DNA from: Streptomyces albireticuli
Lineage (GTDB): Bacteria; Actinomycetota; Actinomycetes; Streptomycetales; Streptomycetaceae
Reading direction: 5' to 3'
Assembly (NCBI RefSeq): GCF_002192455.1
Contig: NZ_CP021744.1
Span: 1,302,001 to 1,366,000, forward strand
DNA length: 64,000 bases
Of this stretch, positions 42,826-51,367 are shown one piece after another. Both the position numbers and the translations under genes were made by a program. How positions within the stretch are numbered: position 1 is the first letter of the stretch; every line of letters starts with the position of its first letter. The notes below the pieces were generated by a model. The model worked only from the letters and a program-made list of their open reading frames with translations, had not been told where the DNA came from and did not search any database.

Positions 42826-43029
42826 TCACACCGTGGTCGCGTTCACCACGTAGTACAGGGCGTACAGCACTCCGGGCAGGGCCGCGATCAGTCCGCCGAT
42901 GGCGGCGATCACGACGGGCAGGCGACGTGTCGCCCGCAGCACCCTGGCCAGATAGCCCACGAGTACGAAGAAGGCCAGGGCCACGACGACCCCGGCCATC
43001 AGCCACCACACGGTTGGATTCGGATGCAT
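42826..43029 (-). CDS. Small two-helix membrane protein
   Basis: This 67-residue protein has two hydrophobic helices, VWWLMAGVVVALAFFVLVGY and LPVVIAAIGGLIAALPGVLY, joined by a short basic loop (LRATRR). AAGGAG lies nine bases upstream of ATG 43029. No family recognised. Confidence 0.65.
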   Translation of the reverse strand: MHPNPTVWWLMAGVVVALAFFVLVGYLARVLRATRRLPVVIAAIGGLIAALPGVLYALYYVVNATTV

Positions 43030-43429
43030 GTCAGCGCTCTCCTTGCGACGGTGCCAGTCCGACGGGTTTCCTGCGACTCGGCGCGAGAGGCGCGCGCATC
43101 CGTGGAGGGGCCTTGGTAGGAGGTCCCGGATCCACGCACCACGACGCGGCGAGTGATTCGACGGTAGCTCAAATGGGCACCTGCGGACCAGAGTTGGCAG
43201 TACGTAAAGAGCGCACACAACACCACGGCCCCGAACGGGAGTTCTTGCGCGTGGATGTGCGATTCCCATACGGACAGGCGGGACCCCGGGCTACCACCCC
43301 CGGAAGGTCCCTGCCCGAGCCATCGCGGACTGGCACGTCACGGAAGGCTTTCCCGTGATGGTGCCACGCCGCGATAAACACTTGAGAAACGCGCGATCGC
43401 CCGGCGCTCTGTCTTTGCTCTGCGCTCAC

Positions 43430-43458
43430 TTAACGGCGGCTGAACGGACTGCTACCTT
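43430..43458 (+). promoter_or_regulatory. Likely vegetative promoter of the SARP pair
   Basis: TTAACG (43430-43435) and TACCTT (43453-43458) with 17-bp spacing precede the SARP GTG by about 70 bp. The rest of the 497-bp interval 43030-43526 shows no convincing gene. Confidence 0.5.
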
Positions 43459-43526
43459 GGGAGCGGGCCGGGCGCGTCCGCGCGCCGGACGGCCGGCCAG
43501 GGGGCCGAGGGCCAAGGGGGGCGAAA

Positions 43527-44309
43527 GTGACGGAACTTCGGTTCGGGCTGCTGGGTCCGGTGACGGCGGAGCACGCGGGCCGTCCCGTCCCCCTCGGCCC
43601 GCCCCAGCGGCGCGCGGTCCTCGCCGCCCTGCTGCTCGCCCGGGGCCGGGCGGTGACGGTCGCGGCCCTGCGCGACCGGATCTGGACGGGACCACCGCCG
43701 GCGTCCGCCGTCGCCGCCATCCAGGTCCATGTGCACCACCTCCGGCGGCTGTTCGGCGCGTACGGACCCGAGCCCCGCCTGGTCACCCATCCGGGACAGC
43801 CCTCCGACCGCGTCAGCTACGTCCTGCACACGGACCCCGAAGCCGTCGACGCCACCCGCTTCCAGGAGCTCTGCCGGCGGGCGGAGGCCGCGGCGGCGGA
43901 CGGCGACCCGGCGGGCGCGGCCGCGCTCTTCGACACCGCGCTGTCCCTGTGGCGGGGTGAGCCGTTCATGGACCTCCCGCCCTCCGCGTACTTCACGAGC
44001 GCCCGGCGCGGCCTCGCCGACCTCCGCCTGGACGCGGGCAAACGCCGGGCGAGCGCCCTGCTGGCGGCGGGGTCCACGGCGCGGGTGACGGCCGATCTGC
44101 TGGACCTGCACGCCGAGCACCCGGGCGACGAGGCGCTCGTCGTCCTGCTGGCGACGGCGCTCTGCCGCTCCGGCGCCCGCGCCCGCGCCCTCGACCTGGT
44201 CACGGGCGAACTCGACCGCTGGCAGAGCGACTACGGCCTCCGGCCACCCGCCCTGCTGAGGCAGCGGGAGCGGCTCGTCACCGGCGGCGGGTGGCACGAT
44301 GAGGACTGA
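43527..44309 (+). CDS. AfsR/SARP-family regulator (BTAD)
   Basis: This 260-residue protein has the winged helix (TELRFGLLGPVTAEHAGRPV, RRAVLAALLLARGRAV, AAIQVHVHHLRRLFG) at 1-95 and the activation domain at 100-250 (DPAGAAALFDTALSLWRGEP, EHPGDEALVVLLATALCRSG). It is a separate small SARP lying directly before the giant SARP-SARP regulator; the last 11 bases overlap its start, so they are coupled. No linked biosynthetic cluster is evident here. Confidence 0.85.
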   Translation: MTELRFGLLGPVTAEHAGRPVPLGPPQRRAVLAALLLARGRAVTVAALRDRIWTGPPPASAVAAIQVHVHHLRRLFGAYGPEPRLVTHPGQPSDRVSYVLHTDPEAVDATRFQELCRRAEAAAADGDPAGAAALFDTALSLWRGEPFMDLPPSAYFTSARRGLADLRLDAGKRRASALLAAGSTARVTADLLDLHAEHPGDEALVVLLATALCRSGARARALDLVTGELDRWQSDYGLRPPALLRQRERLVTGGGWHDED

Positions 44310-47300
44310 GGCGAGCATCCTCGGCCCGCCCGTCCTGACCGTCGACGCGGTCGACGTCACGCCCTCGGCGGGCCGGCAGCGCAGCCTGCTCGCCGCCCTC
44401 CTGCTGGAGCCGCACAGGGTCGTCCCTCCGGAGACCCTCGTCGAGGACATGTGGGGGGACAGCCCGCCGGCCAACGCCGGTGCCCAGTTGCAGAACTACG
44501 TCCATCTGCTGCGCAAGAGGATCGAGCGGGCCGGCGGCCCCGGCTCGGGCATGGCCACGCTGGAGCGGCACCCGGTCGGCTATGTGCTGCACGTGACGAC
44601 GACCGACCACGAGCGGTTCGTCGACCTGCTCGGCACGGCCCGCGAGGAGCTCCACGCCGGCGCGTACGAGCGCTGCCAGGAAGCGGTCGGGCAGGCGCTG
44701 CTGCTGTACCGGGGGCCCGCCTTCGCCGGGGTGCCGCGCCACAGCCGCCGCATGGCGGACCGGCTGCGGGACATCGAGGGGCACCGGTGCGCGGCCCTGG
44801 CCCTGCGCATCGACGCGCGCCTGCGCCTGGGCCGGCACACCGAGGTCGTCCCCGAACTCCGCGCCCTGGTCCAGGAGTACCCGGAGCACGAGGGCTTCCG
44901 CACCCAGCTGTCCTTCGCCCTGTACCACGCGGGCCGTACGGCGGAGGCCCTGGAGGCGTCCGCGGAGCTGCCGCCGGGGGCGCGGGCGGCACTCCACAGC
45001 TCGTTGCGGAGCGTCGGCCGCGAGGTCGCGGGCCCGGTGCGGCAGGGCGCGGGCGGCACCGGGGAAGGCCACCCGGCCGCCGCGCGCGTCCCGGCGCACC
45101 GCCGTCCGCCGGCCGGGGACCGCCTGCGCTTCTCGGTGCTCGGCCCCGTGCGGGCCTGGCGCGGCGAGGAGCCCCTGCACACCGGGTCCCCCCAGCAGCG
45201 CGGCCTGCTCGCCGCGCTGCTGCTGCGCGGCCACCGCACGGCCACCGCCGCCGAGTTACTGGAGGACCTCTGGGGGGACGAACCCCCGCACGCGGCGCTG
45301 GCGGCCCTGCGCACCTACGCCTCACGGCTGCGCAAGGCCTTCGGGGCCGACGGGGACATCCTCGTCAGCGAGTCCGGCGGCTACGCCCTGCACCTCCAGG
45401 ACGCCTGGTTCGACCTCGACATCGTGGAGGGCCTCGTCGCGGACTCCGAGCGCGCCCGCGCCTCGGGCGACCCCGTCCGGGCCCTGGCCCGGCTCGACGA
45501 GGCGCTGGCCGTCTGGGACGGCGAGCCGCTCGCCGGCCTGCCCGGCCCGTTCGCCGAGACGCAGCGCAGCCGTCTGGAGGAGTGGCGGCTCCAGCTGACC
45601 GAGTCCCGCGTCGAGCTGCGGATGGAGCTGGGCCGGCACGCGGAGGTCGTCTCCGAGCTGACGGCCCTCACCGCCCAGCACCCCTTGCGCGAGCGGCTGC
45701 GCGAGCTGCTCATGCTCGCCCTGTACCGGAGCGGGCGGCAGGCCGAGGCGCTCGCCGTCTACGCGGACACACGGCGGCTGCTGGCCGACGAGCTGGGCGT
45801 GGACCCGGGCCCCGCGCTGTCGGAGCTCCAGCAGCGGATCCTGCACGCCGACACCCGGCTGGACCACGACCCGCCCGCCGAGGAGGCCGCCGCCCCCGAG
45901 CCCGGCCCCGTCCCCGTGCGCCCCGCGCAGCTCCCGGCGGACGTACCGGACTTCAGCGGGCGGGGCGACCTGGTCGGCGAGCTGACCCGGGTCCTGGTGG
46001 CGGAGGAGCGCCCGGCGACGGCCGTCTCGGTGCTGGCGGGCGTCGGCGGGGTGGGCAAGACCACGCTCGCCCTGCACGTCGCCCACGCCGTGGGCGAGCA
46101 CTTCCCCGACGGGCAGCTGTACGTCGACCTCCAGGGCGCGGGCCCCGACCCGCTGGACCCGGCGGCGGTGCTGGGCGACTTCCTGCCGGCCCTGGGGGTG
46201 GCCCCCGCCCGCGTCCCCGGCGGACTCGCCGCCCGGTCCGCGCTGTACCGGTCACTGCTGGACCGTAAGCGCACGCTCGTCGTCCTGGACAACGCCCGCG
46301 ACGACCGGCAGGTCCGGCCGCTGCTGCCGGGAGCGCCCGGCAGCGCCGCGATCGTGACGAGCCGGGCGCGGCTCGGCGGCCTCTCGGGGGCGCGTCAGAT
46401 CGACGTGCCGGTGATGGACCGTGAGGAGGGACTGGGCCTCTTCACCTGGATCGTGGGCGAGGAACGGGTGGCGGCCGAGCGCGAGGAGGCCCTGGAGGTG
46501 GTGGAGGCGTGCGGCGGGCTGCCGCTGGCCGTCCGGATCGCCGGGGCACGACTCGCGGCCCGCCCCTCCTGGTCCGTGGACACCCTGGCCGCGAAGCTGG
46601 TGAACGAGCGCAGGCGCCTCGACGAACTGCGGGCCGGCGATGCGGCCGTGAAGGCCACGTTCGAGCTGGGGTACGGCCGGCTGACGCCGTCGCAGGCGCG
46701 CGCGTTCCGGCTGCTGGGCACCACGTCCGGGGCGGACGTCTCCCTGCACGCAGCGGCTGCCCTGCTCGGCTCCGGGTCGGCCGAGGACGACCTGGCCGAG
46801 ACCGAGGACCTGCTCGAATCACTGGTCGACAGCAGCCTCCTGGAGTCCCCCGCGCCTCTCCGCTACCGGTTCCACGACCTGGTCCGGCTCTACGCCCGTG
46901 CCTGCGCCGAGCGCGACGAGCCCCCGGAGGAGCGGCGGGCGGCCGCCACCCGGCTGCTCGGCTTCCAGCTGTGCACGGCGACCGTCGCACAGATGACGTT
47001 GCGTCCGGGGGACCGGAGCCCGAAGCATTTGGCGTCGGGGGTCGGGTTCGGGCTGTCCTTCGACGACGGCGCGGAGGCTCTGGAGTGGCTCTTCTCCGAG
47101 GCGGGGAACGTGCTCGCCGCCGTGGAGGACGTCATGGCGGACCCGTCGGGGGTCTCCGACGCGGACCTGCGCCGGGCGGTGGACACGCTGTGGGCGATCA
47201 GTGACGTCCTGGAGGGCGGGGAGTTCACCGAGCGGCACACGGAGGCTGCCGGGAGCGTCGCGACCGTCGCCGGTGAGCGCGGTGCGGAGCTCGTCGAGGC

Positions 47301-48066
47301 GCGGGCGCGGTATCTGTTCGCCAGGGGGCACGAGATCGCCGGGCGGATCGAGCGGGCGGCGGTCGAGGCGGCACGCGCCGAGAAGTGCGCCGCCTCGGTC
47401 CAGGACCTCTTCTCGCTGGGGCACACTCTGCGTCTGATGGGCTCGCTGGCCCGCCGCGACCACAACCGGGACCGGGCCGGGAAATTCCTCGGCAGGGCCG
47501 CCGACGCGTTCCGCCGCGACGAGAACCGGATGGGTGAGGCCGTCACCCTAGCGAGCCTCTCCCGGCTGCTGCTTGCCGGGGGCACGGTCGACCGCGCGGT
47601 GGAGGAGGCCCGGCGCAGCGTGGTGCTCCTGCGGGAGCCAGGCGGCACTCCGGAGCTGGGCAGCGCCCTCAACGCCCTGGGGCTGGCCCTGGAACGGGCC
47701 GGGGACGCCGAGCACGCCTTCCGCGCGCTCAACGAGGCCCGGGTCCTCTTTCAGACATGGCACCAGCGGCTGCGGGAGGGCCTGGCGCTGTTCCGGATGA
47801 CCAGGATCCGGCTCGCGCAGAAGTGTCCGGCGGACGCGGCCGACCTCGCGGAACAGGCGCTCGGCACCCTCACCAGCGGTGACCGGCGCCGAGCCGACGT
47901 GCTCGCCCTCCTCGGCCGCGCCCTGGACGGCATGGGCGAGACGGGCCGCGCCCGGATCGTCTGGCAGGAGGCACTGTCCCTCTACGGTTCCGAGGACGAC
48001 CCCGAAGCCAAGGTCGTACGCCTCTTTCTGGACGCCCAGACCGCCTTCTCGACGCCTGGACAGTAG
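44299..48066 (+). CDS. SARP-SARP-NB-ARC-TPR giant regulator with TTA codon
   Basis: This 1255-residue protein contains two complete SARP modules in tandem (winged helix plus BTAD at about 5-225 and 275-515), then an NB-ARC/STAND ATPase domain with P-loop GVGGVGKTTLA near 580 and LVVLDNARDD, and C-terminal helical repeats (about 1000-1240). AfsR has one SARP module, so this is an enlarged form. Codon 320 (45256-45258) is TTA, so full synthesis should depend on bldA. It is coupled to the small SARP before it. Confidence 0.88.
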   Translation: MRTEASILGPPVLTVDAVDVTPSAGRQRSLLAALLLEPHRVVPPETLVEDMWGDSPPANAGAQLQNYVHLLRKRIERAGGPGSGMATLERHPVGYVLHVTTTDHERFVDLLGTAREELHAGAYERCQEAVGQALLLYRGPAFAGVPRHSRRMADRLRDIEGHRCAALALRIDARLRLGRHTEVVPELRALVQEYPEHEGFRTQLSFALYHAGRTAEALEASAELPPGARAALHSSLRSVGREVAGPVRQGAGGTGEGHPAAARVPAHRRPPAGDRLRFSVLGPVRAWRGEEPLHTGSPQQRGLLAALLLRGHRTATAAELLEDLWGDEPPHAALAALRTYASRLRKAFGADGDILVSESGGYALHLQDAWFDLDIVEGLVADSERARASGDPVRALARLDEALAVWDGEPLAGLPGPFAETQRSRLEEWRLQLTESRVELRMELGRHAEVVSELTALTAQHPLRERLRELLMLALYRSGRQAEALAVYADTRRLLADELGVDPGPALSELQQRILHADTRLDHDPPAEEAAAPEPGPVPVRPAQLPADVPDFSGRGDLVGELTRVLVAEERPATAVSVLAGVGGVGKTTLALHVAHAVGEHFPDGQLYVDLQGAGPDPLDPAAVLGDFLPALGVAPARVPGGLAARSALYRSLLDRKRTLVVLDNARDDRQVRPLLPGAPGSAAIVTSRARLGGLSGARQIDVPVMDREEGLGLFTWIVGEERVAAEREEALEVVEACGGLPLAVRIAGARLAARPSWSVDTLAAKLVNERRRLDELRAGDAAVKATFELGYGRLTPSQARAFRLLGTTSGADVSLHAAAALLGSGSAEDDLAETEDLLESLVDSSLLESPAPLRYRFHDLVRLYARACAERDEPPEERRAAATRLLGFQLCTATVAQMTLRPGDRSPKHLASGVGFGLSFDDGAEALEWLFSEAGNVLAAVEDVMADPSGVSDADLRRAVDTLWAISDVLEGGEFTERHTEAAGSVATVAGERGAELVEARARYLFARGHEIAGRIERAAVEAARAEKCAASVQDLFSLGHTLRLMGSLARRDHNRDRAGKFLGRAADAFRRDENRMGEAVTLASLSRLLLAGGTVDRAVEEARRSVVLLREPGGTPELGSALNALGLALERAGDAEHAFRALNEARVLFQTWHQRLREGLALFRMTRIRLAQKCPADAADLAEQALGTLTSGDRRRADVLALLGRALDGMGETGRARIVWQEALSLYGSEDDPEAKVVRLFLDAQTAFSTPGQ

Positions 48067-48071
48067 AGCGT

Positions 48072-49850
48072 CTACCCCAGATCGAACGCGTTCCGCAGCC
48101 CCAACCTGTACCGCACGGCGTCCTGCGCCTTGACCGCCTCCAGCTCCGGGGCGCGGTAGAGCGGGGTGACCGTGCACCGTTCGGCCCGCGAGCCCACGGC
48201 GTCCAGGAGGGCGTTCACGGCGGCGCGGGCCGAGGCGTTGGCGCCTTCCATGGTCGCCAGGTCGACGTCCGTGGTCACGTAGTCGCCGCAGAGGAAGAGG
48301 TTGGGGATCGCGGTGGCGGCGTCGGGGCGGTTGAACCAGGTTCCCACGGGGTGGATGAGCAGTTGCTCGTCGTTGGTCGGCCGGGGGACGCCGATCTCGA
48401 CCGCCGGGTCCAGGAACCAGGAGTGCAGCTTGGAGTCGCTGATGACCGTCCGGCCCGTGTCGTTGAAGCCGGCCTTCAGCTGCGCCCACACCTCGCGGGC
48501 GACCTCCTCGCGGGTGCAGTCCTTGGCCTTCTTGCCGTAGAGGATGCCGGGCTTGTCCCACTCGGAGACGTCCACCGAGAGGCAGTCGGCGGCCGCGCCG
48601 TCGCCGTAGTCCGCGCGGAAGTTCCGCCCGGACCAGTACTGGGCCTGTCCCACGGCGGTGAGCGACCAGGGCGAGTCGATGTGGTTGATGTGCCCGTGGA
48701 CGATGGGCGTGGGCTCGGTCAGATAGAACTGGATGCCCGTCATCCAGTCCGTCTGGAGGTCGTCGCAGCGGGCCAGGCGTGGGTCCGCGGCCCGTACGGA
48801 CGCGTTCCAGGTCGTACGGGCGTGCTCGACCGGCATCGCCGAGACGAAGTGGTCGGCGGTCACCGAGTGGCGGGCGCCGGAGGGGTCCTGGACGACGGCC
48901 GCGGTGATCCGGCCGCCGTCGATCCCCAGGTCCCGTACGGGCCAGCCGACGCGGAAGGTGACGCCCAGCGACTTCAGGTGGGTGACCCAGGGGTCGATCC
49001 AGGCCTCGTTGGTGGGGGCGTTGAGCACCCGGTCGGGTTCGCCGTCGGCGCCGCGGCCCAGGATGTTGTAGAGGAACGCCTCGGTGACGTTGCAGACCGT
49101 CCTGGTGCTGGCCACCTCCGCCTTGGTCGCCACGATGTTGCGGGTGATGCCGATCGCGAGCAGCCGCTGGTAGTTCGGTGACATCCGGGCGGCCTTGATG
49201 AAGTCCCACCAGGGAACCCGCTCCCAGCGGTCGAGCCGGCGCGCGTCGCAGCTGGTGAACCAGACGAGCAGCCGGTTCGCGAAGTAGGCGACCTCGTGGG
49301 CCGGGATGTTCCCGAAGGCGTCGAGGAAACCGGTCAGCGCGCGGAGCAGGGCGTCCGGGGTGAGGACGGGCGGCGGCTTGCCGATGCTGCGGAAGGGCAG
49401 GCGGATGTCCTCGTGGCCGATGCGGGAGAACAGGACCTCGCTGGAGGCCACGAGGTTGTCGTGGCAGCCGTTGGGGTTGCCGGGGAACGGGATGCGGCGC
49501 AGGGTGTCCGGCAGGTTGCGGTAGAAGCCGGGGATGAAGCGGAAGCCGTGCTCGCCGGGCAGCGGTCTGCGGCCGCCCCGGGCGCTGCCGGGCACGTCCA
49601 TGCTGCGGGCCTTGCCGCCCGGCGACTTCTTCTCGTACACCGTCACCTGGAAGCCGCGCTCGGCCAGTTCGTGCGCTGCCGTGAGCCCCGCGACGCCGCC
49701 GCCGAGCACCGCGACGGTCCGGCCGCCGGACGCTCCGCGGGGTGCGGCGGCGGCCCTGCCGCCGAGTGCCGTCGTGCCGAGCGCGGTCGTGCCCGCGACG
49801 GCCGCGGCCCCGCCGATGAATCCTCTGCGCGTGCTGCCCGTACCGCTCAT
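48072..49850 (-). CDS. Tat-exported FAD-dependent amine oxidase-like protein
   Basis: A 592-residue protein with a twin-arginine signal (STRRGFIGGAAAVAGTTAL), then the FAD dinucleotide motif VAVLGGGVAGLTAAHELAERG, VYEKKSPGGKA and C-terminal NLFLCGDYVTTDVDLATMEGAN. The architecture fits the amine oxidase/phytoene desaturase-like (hydroxysqualene dehydroxylase-related) flavoproteins. It converges on the SARP-SARP regulator with six bases between. Substrate unknown. Confidence 0.82.
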   Translation of the reverse strand: MSGTGSTRRGFIGGAAAVAGTTALGTTALGGRAAAAPRGASGGRTVAVLGGGVAGLTAAHELAERGFQVTVYEKKSPGGKARSMDVPGSARGGRRPLPGEHGFRFIPGFYRNLPDTLRRIPFPGNPNGCHDNLVASSEVLFSRIGHEDIRLPFRSIGKPPPVLTPDALLRALTGFLDAFGNIPAHEVAYFANRLLVWFTSCDARRLDRWERVPWWDFIKAARMSPNYQRLLAIGITRNIVATKAEVASTRTVCNVTEAFLYNILGRGADGEPDRVLNAPTNEAWIDPWVTHLKSLGVTFRVGWPVRDLGIDGGRITAAVVQDPSGARHSVTADHFVSAMPVEHARTTWNASVRAADPRLARCDDLQTDWMTGIQFYLTEPTPIVHGHINHIDSPWSLTAVGQAQYWSGRNFRADYGDGAAADCLSVDVSEWDKPGILYGKKAKDCTREEVAREVWAQLKAGFNDTGRTVISDSKLHSWFLDPAVEIGVPRPTNDEQLLIHPVGTWFNRPDAATAIPNLFLCGDYVTTDVDLATMEGANASARAAVNALLDAVGSRAERCTVTPLYRAPELEAVKAQDAVRYRLGLRNAFDLG

Positions 49851-50025
49851 ACCAACCCCTACCGTCGGTAACGCCTGCCCTTCCGGCCGCAGGAGCATAG
49901 GAGTGTCACCCTGAGCCCGGAAGAGCGCATCCGACGCGCGACCCGGCGCCGCGCACAATGGCGCGAAAGCGCCCCCGCCGCGTGGGACGCTGGAGCCACC
50001 GGCATCCACGACGAAGGGGACACCC

Positions 50026-50331
50026 ATGGCCGTCGAACCGCTCTCCCAGAAGGACGTGGAGGACCGCCTCCAGGAACTGCCCGGCTGGACCACGGACGGC
50101 GACGCCATCAGCCGTGCGTACTCCTTCGAGGGCCACTTCCAGGCGGCGGCCATGGTGATCCATATCGCCCAGATCCAGGAGGAGTTGGGGCACCACTCGG
50201 ATCTGATGCTCGGTTACAACACGGTGCGGCTGACGGTGAACACGCACAGCGCGGGCGGCAAGGTGACCGGTCTGGACGTGGAACTGGCGCGGCGGATCGA
50301 GGCGATCGCGGCGGGGCATGGAGGGCGCTGA
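50026..50331 (+). CDS. 4a-hydroxytetrahydrobiopterin dehydratase (pterin carbinolamine dehydratase)
   Basis: A 101-residue protein with the family core GWTTDGDAISRAYSFEGHF, HIAQIQEELGHHSDLMLGYN (catalytic His pair) and VRLTVNTHSAGG. The enzyme dehydrates 4a-hydroxytetrahydrobiopterin during aromatic hydroxylation. AAGGGGAC precedes ATG 50026. No phenylalanine hydroxylase is nearby. Confidence 0.9.
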   Translation: MAVEPLSQKDVEDRLQELPGWTTDGDAISRAYSFEGHFQAAAMVIHIAQIQEELGHHSDLMLGYNTVRLTVNTHSAGGKVTGLDVELARRIEAIAAGHGGR

Positions 50332-50481
50332 GCGCTCGGCCGTGAGGTGAGGCGGCGGCCGGGCGGGGCTCTCCCCGGCCCCGCCCCTTCCGCCGCGGCC
50401 GACGTGCGGCCGCGCCGCGCGACGGGGCGTCGCCCCGGGCCCGGCCCTCAAGCTGCCCCGGCTACCGCTGGGAGGTGCCCC

Positions 50482-50572
50482 CGGACGGGCTGAATTTCAG
50501 CCCGTCCGGCGCTTGAGGACACCGTGCGTCAGCGCGGAAGGGGGCCCGGGGGCGGAGCCCCCGGTTACGGGC
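50482..50572. repeat. Streptomyces-type intergenic palindrome cluster, copy 1
   Basis: A palindrome (CCGGACGGGCTGAATTTCAG and complement, about 50481-50505, ending GCTTGAGGAC) is followed by GGGGGCCCGGGGG/CCCCCGG hairpin sequence. An inverted version lies at 51226-51360, on the far side of the Asp23 gene. Such units are common between Streptomyces genes. Confidence 0.65.
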
Positions 50573-50576
50573 CCAC

Positions 50577-51110
50577 CTACCGCACGCGCGCCTCGCTCTC
50601 CTGCGGCTCCTCGTCGTCCGGCAGGCGCACGTCCACCACCGCGACGTTGACCTCCACCACCTCCAGGCCCGTCATCCGCTCCACGGCCGAGATCACGTTC
50701 TCCCGCACCTCGCCCGCGACCTCCGTGATCGGCACCCCGTAGGCCACCACCAGGTCGAGGTCCACGGCCGTCTGCCGCTCCCCCACCTCGACCTTCACCC
50801 CGCGCGTGACGTTCGACCGGCCGCCCGGCACCCGCTCCCGCACCGCGCCCAGCGTGCGGGCGAAGCCGCCGCCGAGCGCGTACACGCCGGGCACCTCGCG
50901 GGCGGCCAGGCCGGCGATCTTCTCCACGACGCCGTCGGCGATGGTGGTCCGGCCGCGGGTGGCGGCGGGGGTGTGCACGCCGGGGGTGCTGGCTTGGACG
51001 GTGGTGCCGGTGCGTGTGCCTGTGCCTGTCCCTGTGCCCACGCCGGTGGTGCTGTCGCTCTTGCCGGCCGGTCCGGCGGGGAGGGATGGGTTCGTCGTTT
51101 CCGTCGTCAT
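50577..51110 (-). CDS. Asp23/Gls24 family envelope stress protein
   Basis: A 177-residue protein with a low-complexity Gly/Thr-rich start (TGVGTGTGTGTRTGTTVQ) and an Asp23 domain at about 50-165 (RGRTTIADGVVEKIAGLAAREVPGVYAL, VKVEVGERQTAVDLDLVVAYGVPI, ENVISAVERMTGLEVVEVNV). Members sit under the membrane and are linked to alkaline or envelope stress. Intact. Confidence 0.85.
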   Translation of the reverse strand: MTTETTNPSLPAGPAGKSDSTTGVGTGTGTGTRTGTTVQASTPGVHTPAATRGRTTIADGVVEKIAGLAAREVPGVYALGGGFARTLGAVRERVPGGRSNVTRGVKVEVGERQTAVDLDLVVAYGVPITEVAGEVRENVISAVERMTGLEVVEVNVAVVDVRLPDDEEPQESEARVR

Positions 51111-51225
51111 CGCCGTCTCCTTCGGCTGTACGGATGGTCGGGCGCGCGCTTCTCGACTTCTGTCCGCGTGGGGGCGGCTTATCCCTGACGGGGGTGCCGC
51201 CGCGCGGGGCCTAGTCCCCTACCCG

Positions 51226-51360
51226 CCCCTTCCCGTAACCGGGGGCAAGCCCCCGGGCCCCCTCTTTCCGCGCTCCGCGCGGTGTCCTCAAACGCCGGAC
51301 GGGCTGATTTCAGCCCGTCCGGCGTTTGAGGACATTCGGGAAGGGGCGGGGCGGGGAACA
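51226..51360. repeat. Streptomyces-type intergenic palindrome cluster, copy 2
   Basis: Contains a 47-bp perfect palindrome, about 51284-51330, with arms TCCTCAAACGCCGGACGGG and its complement, preceded by a GGGGGC-rich hairpin. It is an inverted relative of 50482-50572 and lies between the Asp23 and photolyase genes, where it could terminate photolyase transcription. Confidence 0.7.
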
Positions 51361-51367
51361 ACCCCCC

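Noticed and set aside
43169-43429. 86-codon minus-strand frame before the SARP pair
   Set aside because: No ribosome site or family; the region has lower GC and a good promoter reading the other way.
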